Assembly: GCA_029204225.1 (NCBI GenBank)
Contig: MU832580.1
Coordinates: 1-64,000 of the forward strand
From: Diphasiastrum complanatum
Taxonomy: Eukaryota; Streptophyta; Lycopodiopsida; Lycopodiales; Lycopodiaceae
Length of the DNA: 64,000 bases
Reading direction: 5' to 3'
The position numbers and the translations under genes are program-made. Below the pieces are notes generated by a model. It was not told the origin of the DNA. It saw only the letters and a program-made list of their open reading frames with translations, and searched no databases. Shown piece after piece: positions 56,260 through 64,000 of this stretch (the first letter of the stretch is position 1; each line of letters opens with the position of its first letter).

Positions 56260-57348
56260 AATTGATCTACCATCAAAAAACAAGCAAGAACAATGATTAT
56301 GATCAAATTTGGGTTTACACATGTGAATGAAAGCCAATTGTACCGACATAGGCCTGAGCATAAAGTTCTAACAATGATTACCACATTAGATTACAAAAAA
56401 TGCAAGACAAATGAGAGAAATTTTTGTTTGGTGCAAAACTAGCTCTATTTTCTCCTTGATTCCCAAGACAAAATGGTCTCCATGATGGAGCATTTACATG
56501 ATGGAGGGAGAACGACCTAATATGGCAACTTTCACACATGTGGGAATGTTGCATGTACTTGCATGCATGCCACTTTTAGTGCCTCATCATCATTCATTGA
56601 TTTTGCACCACCTAGACACCTAGAAATTGCCAAATGTTAATTTTTGACTATATTACATGGTTTTCTACATGCATGTCACCAAAACTTTTGCATGAGTCAA
56701 TGCATGTGTACTTTTCACAGGTGAGAACAGCCTCCACATGTGTGGGATGACCTTATGTACATAATTTTGGCCTACATCAAGCTATTTTTTGCATAATTCT
56801 CACAATTATACTATAAAATGACAAGCTAATGTGACATGCTTTTGACTCCATAAGCATATTGTGGAGAACAAATTGGCAACACTTTGTTCACACGAAAAAT
56901 ATAGTGCACCTACATTCTTGTCTATCCCCTTAGCTTTCTTTTTAGTTCATCATGGAGGCTGAATTCAATAGTATGCTACCTTAGTCCATATCATGCAATG
57001 TTGACAATTATACTAGTTAACAGTTTTTCATTGCATCACACGATCTCTAGCTTGCGAGTTTCTTATTGGCCTTTCATCCTTATGTTGATTTATATCCCTC
57101 CTAAGTCTAAATATGCTTTCTTTCCAATGACTTATTATAGGCTAGAAGTTAAATTGTGATTTTCAAGATGACACATTTTTTAGATGTTGCGTGAACATGA
57201 GGTGGATATGGTCGAGTTGCTCAAATTTCATGTTTAGGTTATGAAACATGAATATTGATAGCTTCTTATAACATTGTGGATAGAATGGACACAAAATTTT
57301 TAGATTGAACAAGTTTCTAGCAAATTGAGCAGACAAAACTTGGATTGG
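56260..57348. other. AT-rich intergenic stretch downstream of the P450 gene
   Basis: No ORF, RNA gene or repeat pair is seen. Because the P450 gene ends at 57349 on the minus strand, the right part of this stretch should hold its 3' UTR and polyadenylation signal. I could not choose a specific signal. Confidence 0.5.
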
Positions 57349-57780
57349 CTAGGAGTCAATAGGATTTACAATGATTTGCATGCCATGCTTTGGTTTGAGA
57401 ACTCCCAATTGGCTAGGTGCATGCACATATGTAGTAGATGGTACAAAGCTGAACCTTTGGAGAAGCTTACAGAGTACCACCTTTGTTTCCATGAGGGCAA
57501 AGCCTTGGCCAATGCAGTTGCGAGGACCTATAGAAAAAGGTATGAATGCCAAGGGATGAGTAGATGCAGTGGCAATGCTATTTGAAAACCGCTCTGGATT
57601 GAAGTCATTTGCATCGTTGCCCCACTGTTGCTTGTTGTGCAGCATCACAACCACCAGCAGAGCTAGCACAGTGCCTTTTGGGATGACTAGATTTCCGAGC
57701 TTTATGTCTCGGTCTGTACATCTAAAAAGCACAGGAGCTACTGGATACAAGCGCAGAACTTCATTTAGCACCATACCCAC
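57349..57780 (-). CDS. Cytochrome P450 (CYP72 clan), exon 4
   Basis: Last exon, 143 codons plus stop, following a gtttgtgcag acceptor. It contains the K-helix ExxR (EVLR, E at 57760-57762), the PERF motif, and the heme-binding loop FSIGPRNCIGQG with its axial Cys at about 57514-57516. It ends QIIVNPIDS. The frame is open and the motifs are intact. Phase 0 joins it to exon 3 (NKLKL then VGMVLNEV). Clan-72 P450s are ER membrane monooxygenases acting on hormones, fatty acids or terpenoids. The substrate cannot be told from sequence; the family looks like CYP709/CYP735-type, but I would not assign a symbol. Confidence 0.93.
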   Translation of the reverse strand: MGMVLNEVLRLYPVAPVLFRCTDRDIKLGNLVIPKGTVLALLVVVMLHNKQQWGNDANDFNPERFSNSIATASTHPLAFIPFSIGPRNCIGQGFALMETKVVLCKLLQRFSFVPSTTYVHAPSQLGVLKPKHGMQIIVNPIDS

Positions 57781-57875
57781 CTGCACAAACAAAGGATAGG
57801 TATCAGATATGATGAAACATTGTGGAACTCTAATATTGGTGTTGTGTGTGTGTGTGTACATGTGTGTGCACACAT

Positions 57876-57882
57876 GAGAGAA

Positions 57883-57913
<31 letters not shown>

Positions 57914-57914
57914 C
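57876..57914. repeat. (GA)n tract in P450 intron 3
   Basis: A short, interrupted GA run (gagagaaagagaga...) in the 161-base intron between exons 3 and 4, next to a short (GT)n run at 57842-57864. Confidence 0.9.
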
Positions 57915-57941
57915 CACGCGTTCAGGGAAGGGGTGCCTTAC

Positions 57942-58323
57942 TAATTTGAGTTTATTAAGCTTGTCACTGTTGAGGTGTTTGTTGCCGCAGACGTTGATCA
58001 CTTCTGCTCGTAATCTCTCTTGCCATTCGGGATGAAGGGCAAGCAACATTGTTGTCCAAGAAAGCCAGGACGCAGTTGTCTCATGCCCAGCGGAAAAAAA
58101 TGTTTTGCATTCATCCACTATATCTTGAATGCTCATTTTCATATTATTTTGACTACCTTGCATTTGATCTTTGTATGTAGATATCATAATGCCGAGAAGG
58201 TCGTTGTGCTGCATTTCATTTTGAGATTCTGAGTGTAGACGTTTTTTAACAATTTGGTGCAGGTTGTTCTCTATCACCTTTCTGATTTTCCACCGATACA
58301 AATTCTTTGTTGTTGGTAAAAGA
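57942..58323 (-). CDS. Cytochrome P450 (CYP72 clan), exon 3
   Basis: 382 bases between a tttgcag acceptor (58324-58330) and a gtaagg donor at 57941. It encodes LPTTKNLYRWKIRKVIENNL, the usual clan-72 entry after the LPT.KN motif, and the I-helix FFSAGHETTASW (AGHETT at 58074-58091) with the conserved Gly and Thr for oxygen activation. LHPEWQERLRAEV follows. The frame is open. Exon 2 lies 5.3 kb upstream because a copia element sits in the intron. Confidence 0.93.
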
Positions 58324-58489
58324 CTGCAAAAGATGGCAAAATTTCGTCCTCACTCATTCACTCATTCACATACGCCTTCACATACACGCACGCACGCACA
58401 CAGTATGCAATAGATTGGCAACTCAAATGCATATATTGATATTATATATTGATAAGCAACACCTGAGGATGAAGAAGGCACGTGTTTTA

Positions 58490-58905
58490 TGTTTTATATT
58501 TCTAATTACTGATGACAGGAAACAAGTCATACAAGAATCTCATTCACTATGGGAAATAGACAGAGTAAATAAACACACAGGTTCTGCTCATAGAATGAAG
58601 AACTGAGATATATTCAACCTGAAATGAAGTAAGCCAGGGAAACAATATGAAAGAACAACAGATCAGCCCAATGTTGTCTCAAACAGATAAGATGGCTAAA
58701 AGCAAAAGACACACACACAATGTAAAGCTATTCTAATATATGCTAATGCAGTCCTTATCCCTATTTGATACTGTGGCTGCCTATGCAGTCCCTAATTTGG
58801 GGTGATGTCCTCTATTTTAGCTTACTAACTTTACCTAACTACTGCTGGCACTGTGCCACAAAATTAGCTTCTAAATATGCAGCGCGTGCTTGAGAATTCT
58901 CAACA
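58490..58905 (-). repeat. 3' LTR of copia E
   Basis: 416 bases, tgttgagaattctcaag to ...ataaaaca on the minus strand. It lacks 14 bases present in the 5' LTR (around 62996-63012). Confidence 0.92.
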
Positions 58906-58982
58906 CTCCCTCTTCAAGCAATGACAATTCACTCAGAATTTTCTTGAATTCCCATAGATATTCGGTGCTTTTCAAACTTTTC

Positions 58983-61900
58983 TCAGGACAGAGCCTTTGT
59001 GAGTGTACCAGCGATCATTTCTGCAGTGGGCAAATATTTGAGTTGAATTAATCCCTCTTTGATCTGCTCTCGAACATAGTGATAGTTTACAAGAATATGT
59101 ACTGTTCTAGATCGAAAACTTGGGCTCTGGGCGATCTTCATGGTGCTTTGATTGTCAACCCAAATAGGAATATGGTCCTCCCTCTTACGTCTGACATCTT
59201 CAATCAGCCTAGAGAACCTTACCAATGACCTCACTCCAAAAGACAGGGCTAGGTACTCTGCTTCAGCTGAGGAAACTACAACTGAACTTTGTTTCTTGCT
59301 GACCCAACCAATTGCTCCTCCACAAAACATGAAGCAACAACCTGTGGTAGACTTGTACTCATTGTTTGTTCCAAAACTAGCATCCACGAACAAATTCAGG
59401 TTCTTGGTTCCTTGTGATGAATAGGTAATGCCATAAGAAGTGGTGCCTCACAAGTACCTCAGAATTGTTTTGCACAGTCAAACTTCATGTAAACACTTGG
59501 ATCAACACTTGATGTCTGAAAGCCAAGGTCATGCACTGTTGAATCAAATTATGAATTCCAAGCTTTGGCTGACTGTTTCAGCCCATAGATTGCCTTTTTG
59601 AGCCTGCACACCTTTCTACGATCTCGTGGGCATATGAACCCTGGTGGCTGCTTCATGTATATTTCCTCTTTCAGCTTCCCATTTAGAAAGGCCGTATCAA
59701 TGTCCATATGCTCTATCTCGAAGTCCTCCATTGTTTCCAAGGCTATGACAGTCCTAAAACTGTCCATGTGTACCACAGGAGAGAAAGTCTCGTCAAAGTC
59801 TACTCCCTTTACTTGGGTGAAGCCTTTTGCAACCAAAATCTTGCTTTATGTCTTTCTAGTTCTCCTTTTGAGCTGAATTTCTTCTTGAACACCCATTTAC
59901 AATCTACAACATTTTTATTGGGTGGTAGGTCCACGAGCTCCCAAACTTCATTTTCCTTCTGAGATTTCAGCTCCACTTTTACTGCCTCTTCCCATTTGTG
60001 AGCCTCAGGACCAGCAAGTGCTTCCTCAATAGTTTTTGGCTCATCATCAGAGGCAAGGCAACAGCATTCTGTGTGATTTGTCTCCAGGCTCTCCATGTTC
60101 TTTACCTCAAGGTTCTCCAACAATTTTAAGGTGGGCTTCCAAATTCTCGGTGGAAGGATCTTTTCTTCTTGCTGAACTAGAACATGTTCTCTGTGTGGCT
60201 CTAGTTCTCCCTGTTCTTCGTGACTTGATTCAGCTGCATCATTCTCGATTGTTCCTTTTTCTTCAAACTGAGGAACCAATTCTATAGGCAAAGTGTCATC
60301 TATTAGTTGTTGATCACTTATAAATTCAGCATTTTCTCCTTTTCCTGGGAAGAACATCTCATCAAATTTCACATCTGAGCTGATGTATATTTTTCCTTTG
60401 TTGGGCTCCCAACATTTGTAGGCTTTGCGATCCATGGCATAACCCACAAACCAGCACTTCCTGCTTTTATCATCAAACTTTTTTCTGATTTCCTTTGGGA
60501 TCTATACATAGCAAATGCACCCGAAGATATGAAGCCCAGATAGGTCGGGGTTTCTTCCGCTCCATACTTCATGTGGAGTAGAGTTTGGAACTGCGGCTGT
60601 GGGCAATTTATTTAGACTGTTGTGGCAACTGCCTCTTCCCAAAATTCCTTGCTAAGGTTTCCTCCACTCAGTAAGCTGCTTGCTGCTTCACAAAATGTTC
60701 TATTTTTCCTCTCAGCAACCCCGTTTTGCTATGGAGTGTATCATGTAGTTAGCTGTCTCTATGCCTTCTTGAATGCATAATTCTTCGAACAAGTTGCTCA
60801 TGTATTCTCCTCCCTCGTCTGTCCTCAGCTTCTTGATCTTGTAGCCAGTCTGATTTTCAGCTTGTGCCTTGAATGTCTTGAAGGCATCCAATGCTTGACT
60901 CTTCCTTTGAAGAAAGAAGAGTGATGTTCTTTTGCTCATGTCGTTAATGAAAGTTATGAAATAATTTGCTCTAGTGTGGCCTATTACTTCCATAGGCCCA
61001 CATATATCTGAGGCACAAGCTCCAACAAGGTGTTGGCTCTCGTTCTTTGTTGTAGCAGCTCCATAGTTTTGAAATTCACATGGCCAAGTCTTTTGTGCCA
61101 TAAAAGCTCTTGACTCTCCTCGGCAAGTAAGGCTTGAGAGCCTATCGGTATTTCAAGCTCGTAAAGGTTTCTAATGTGTTTGCCTTGGGCTACTTTTTCT
61201 CCAATCACTCTTATACCCTTCTTGTAGAAGGTAACTTTCTGCCCATCAAAAATAGAGATCAGTCCAGAAGCAGCTATATGTGTGTGAGACTAATAGTAAG
61301 TTTTTCCTTAGACTGGGAACAAATAAGGATCCGGCTATTTCCTTTGTTCTCACATCCATTACAGGTAGATGGAATGTTCCCATCGCATCAATTGGGGCTT
61401 TAGCATCAGTGCCCAATTGGACTCCGCTGATTCTTCCCTTTTCACAGTGGGTCAAGAGCTCCTTGTCATTCACCATCACAGAGGTGGATCCAGAGTCTAT
61501 CGTGAACATAGTCTTTGCTTGAGATGCATATGCAATTTCTTCACTTAGATAGGTTTTTTCAGTAATGGAGGAAGCCTTGACTTCATTGAAAGCCTCGACC
61601 TCATTGGCTTCCTTTCGAGCTTCTTGTGCCTTCTTCTTCCGACAATATCTTTCATAGTGCCCAAACTTCAAGTAGAAACGACACTGGTTTGGTTGGATTT
61701 CTTGGGCATTTTGCTGATGTTGATGACTTCCCTGTTCCTTTGCTTGATAAGAAGGATTTTCCTGAGTCTGAAAGAAACGCTTTTCTTTGGTGTATTTCTG
61801 CTTTCCTTTGGTGAGGTATGCTTGCTCAAGAATTGGTCTTTCTTCACATTCTTTGCTCATTTTCTGTAGGTCCAGCACTGTCTCCACAATTCCATGAGTC

Positions 61901-62461
61901 TCCTTTCTTAGTAGCCATCAACATGTGTATAGTGTTCTCCCATGACTTGGGTAGAGATCTATAAAATCTTAGCTTCTTCTGGGAATCATTCAATGCACGT
62001 TCTGTTCCAATGCTTGCTAGCATTGCAAACAGTTCTTCGATTTTGCTGATGTGGTCTTGAAGATTCTCTCTCTCTTGAAGGCGGAAATTGTCCAGCTCTA
62101 ATTCGAGGCTCATAACCTCCATCTCGGACTTCACTCCGAATCTCTGTTTGATAGCATCCCACAGGTGCTCACTTCCTTTGTTCAGATCGTTGGTGAACTT
62201 CTGCAATACAGGCTTTGTTAGGCACATAGCTATGCAAGCAAGTGCACGACTATCTTTTTGTTTCCATTCAAGAAGAGCCTTCTGTTGTGCTTCATGCCTT
62301 CCGTCTATCACCATTGGTTGCGTTTCACTGCCATCGATTATCTCATACACGAGTTCGCCTCTCAAGTAGAGGCCCATCATCTGGCTCCATCCTTCGTATC
62401 CCTTTCCATTGAAGGGCTTAGGTTTCAAGCTCACAAAGCTGCTTGATGATACTCCTGCCAT
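58983..62461 (-). pseudogene. Copia E gag-pol, defective
   Basis: Gag starts at 62461 (MAGVSSSSFVSLKPKPFNGK) and shifts frame near 61880. The knuckle reads CRFYLKFGHYERYC, with its second Cys changed to Tyr. Protease IDSGS follows at about 61500, then HKRLGHVNF, DICGPMEVIG and RTDEGGEYMS of integrase with a shift near 60715. The frame 60447-59809 holds the linker. RT (59836-59549) has ETFSPVVHMDSFRTVIAL and HMDIDTAFLNGKLKEEIYM, ends at AWNS stop, and jumps to RNase H (59393-58983, FVDASFGTNNEYKSTTG, SSAEAEYLAL). The RT segment with YVDD is deleted. It cannot move by itself. Confidence 0.9.
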
Positions 62462-62587
62462 GGTTTCTATTAATAGGTTTAGAACTGCAAGGTCTTCTCA
62501 GTGCCCACAAGAAGTTATAAACTCCCACAATCACGATCAACAGCCTGTTCTCAGTTCTGATCTTTTGCCTAGGCCCTCAGAAAAGCT

Positions 62588-62600
62588 GGCTCTGATACCA
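62588..62600 (-). promoter_or_regulatory. Primer binding site of copia E
   Basis: The minus strand reads tggtatcagagcc directly after the 5' LTR. Confidence 0.93.
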
Positions 62601-63030
62601 TGTTTTATATTTTTGATTACTGATGACAGGAAACAAGTCATGCAAGCATCTCATTCACTGTGGGAAATAGACAGAGTAAATAAACACACAGGTTCTGCTC
62701 ATAGAATGAAGAACTGAGATATATTCAACTTGAAATGAAGTAAGCCAGGGAAACAATATGAAAGAACAACAGATCAGCTCAAAGCTGTCTCAAATAGATA
62801 AGATGGCTAAAAGCAAAAGACACACACACAACGTAAAGCTATTCTAATATATGCTAATGCAGTCCTTATCCCTATTTGCTACTGTGGCTGCCTATGCAGT
62901 CCCTAATTTGGGGTGATGTCCTCTATTTCAGCTTACTAACTTTACCTAACTACTGTTGGCACTGTGCCACAAAATTAGCTTCTAAGTATGCGGCGTGACT
63001 GTAGGAGTCATTGCTTGAGAATTCTCAACA
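62601..63030 (-). repeat. 5' LTR of copia E
   Basis: 430 bases, collinear with 58490-58905 and about 14 bases longer because of one indel. Confidence 0.92.
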
Positions 63031-63041
63031 TTTAAAATGTC

Positions 63042-63238
63042 GGTGCCCATCCCAAGGTCCAGGTTAACGGCTATTGTCAATGTGTGAGGTGCCCACGGGA
63101 AGGTCTAAATTAATTGAGAGAGTGTCAGGTGCCCACCCGAAGGTCTAAGTTAATTGAGAGAGTGTCAAGTGCCCAAGGAAGGTCCAAGATAATTAAGAGA
63201 GTGTCACTCAAGGTCCAAGTAAATTGAGAGATTGTGAA
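63042..63238. repeat. ~40-bp minisatellite in P450 intron 2
   Basis: Four to five tandem units with the pattern ggtgcccac.cgaaggtcta, then a ttaattgagagagtgtca tail. The two central units (63088-63127, 63128-63167) are nearly identical; the outer ones are diverged and shortened. Confidence 0.85.
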
Positions 63239-63592
63239 TGAATCAATGATAGTTTCTCACTTTATGGTGGCATTTAAAACACGTGCATAGTCTAGTGAAA
63301 TGCATGTGCATAGGTCTATTGAAATGCATAAGAAACAAGTTAAGAACGAGTTAAGTATTTCATCAAGGGCACGTAGCACATAAGAGTTGTAATGACCAAG
63401 AAAAAGCCATGATGTCCCATCCAGATATTCACCTTCTTTATATTCATAATGGCCACCGTACTTTTCAACAAGAGACACACATTATGTTTAATTTATATGA
63501 AAGTAAGAGAAGTACCTATAAACAGGGATTATTATTTATAAACACACAGGCATAAGTTAGAAGAATTACCGTACATTTTAACAATCTAATAC

Positions 63593-63846
63593 CTTTGTCC
63601 TGGTAAACGGATCGATTTTCTTGCTTCTTCCGCCATCTCTACCTGGTGGTATTGTAACTTGAACACTGTTTTAGCTGCTTCATAGTTGATACCAAAGGCT
63701 GTATGCGCTATAACATCAGCAGTCAGATTCAGGTACTCTTTTAGAACATCAATCTCAACACCTTTGGGATGATTGGCCTCTACAATCCTGCTTTCCCAAT
63801 CATGGCACATCTTCGTAGCCAGCTCTGCAATCTTTTCTTCCATAGC
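63593..63846 (-). CDS. Cytochrome P450 (CYP72 clan), exon 2
   Basis: 254 bases with a cctccag acceptor and a gtatta donor. It encodes AMEEKIAELATKMCHDWESR and LTADVIAHTAFGINYEAAKT, then RLPGQ. The frame is open. It matches exon 2 of the plus-strand pseudogene (23646-23899) in length and both splice sites. Upstream, 63847-64000 matches the start of intron 1 of that pseudogene, so exon 1 with the membrane anchor should begin a few bases beyond the window. Exons 2-4 together give 356 codons, normal for the C-terminal two-thirds of a clan-72 P450. Confidence 0.92.
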
Positions 63847-64000
63847 CTGGAGGAATTATAATAAAGATATCTCATAAATTTTTAATGTAGCTGTCAACCG
63901 CATTTAAATTCTACAGAGAATCATTGGCACCGGAAATCAGAGCAGAAACAGAACACCGCGGTTGGAGTTAGGTTAAGTTGTGTGACAACTGTTGATTTTA

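Larger units (their letters stand above)
58490..63030 (-). mobile_element. Copia E, inside P450 intron 2
   Basis: Minus-strand element in the same orientation as the host gene. Its 3' LTR is 58490-58905 and its 5' LTR 62601-63030, about 96% identical by eye, with a 14-base indel near one end. The Met primer site is at 62588-62600 and the polypurine tract ttgaagagggag at 58906-58917, both on the minus strand. Flanks read tttta and tttaa, an imperfect 5-bp duplication. The coding region is defective. Confidence 0.92.

Noticed and set aside
57820-58232. Plus-strand ORFs over the P450 exons
   Set aside because: Antisense shadows; the minus strand has all P450 motifs and splice sites.

Overview
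This window looks like nuclear DNA of a land plant with a large, repeat-rich genome. Evidence: AT-rich sequence, plant-type Ty1/copia and Ty3/gypsy LTR retrotransposons with initiator-Met tRNA primer sites, intron-split plant genes (a CYP72-clan cytochrome P450, BAHD acyltransferase fragments, a Ulp1-like protease) and long (CT)n tracts. I cannot assign the species; a fern or gymnosperm is only a guess. Almost everything is transposon-derived, and the only host gene with a clean exon structure is the P450 at the right end.

Layout. 1-1734 is repeat R1. 1735-4314 is a minus-strand gypsy gag plus leader, joined at 4314/4315 to a broken minus-strand BAHD gene. 5049-7487 is repeat R2 with a (CT)n tract. 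7488-12840 holds a ~190-bp tandem repeat, a decayed plus-strand gypsy gag and unassigned non-coding DNA. 12841-21004 is a second R1 copy, split by a young, complete copia element (13046-19476: 655-bp LTRs with one mismatch, 5-bp target duplication, intact 1317-codon polyprotein). 21240-24060 carries a gypsy integrase scrap, a BAHD pseudogene and a truncated P450 pseudogene.

24919-32800 is the most unusual object. It is an LTR element whose LTR, primer site and leader match the gypsy family seen inverted at 1735-4314. Just upstream of where gag should begin, its body switches to a captured tail-to-tail gene pair: an unrecognised plus-strand gene, and a minus-strand, four-exon Ulp1/SENP-type (C48) cysteine protease gene. 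The facing 3' ends of this pair are also duplicated inside the element.

32801-37698 is a second R2 copy in direct orientation, containing a non-autonomous copia that keeps a 427-codon chimeric ORF. 37699-52150 is a nested set: a minus-strand copia (B) hit by a plus-strand copia (A, 40583-44844) and by another minus-strand copia (C, 45316-51430), each with a 5-bp target duplication that rejoins the host reading frame. 52250-54930 is a truncated copia (D). 57349-64000 is the minus-strand P450 gene (exons 2-4; exon 1 should lie just past the window), with a defective copia (E, 58490-63030) in intron 2.

The order of events can be partly read. R1, R2, BAHD and gypsy blocks were duplicated and rearranged first; copias B, then A and C, and E followed; the intact copia in R1 is youngest by LTR identity. 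All identities and splice sites were judged by eye.
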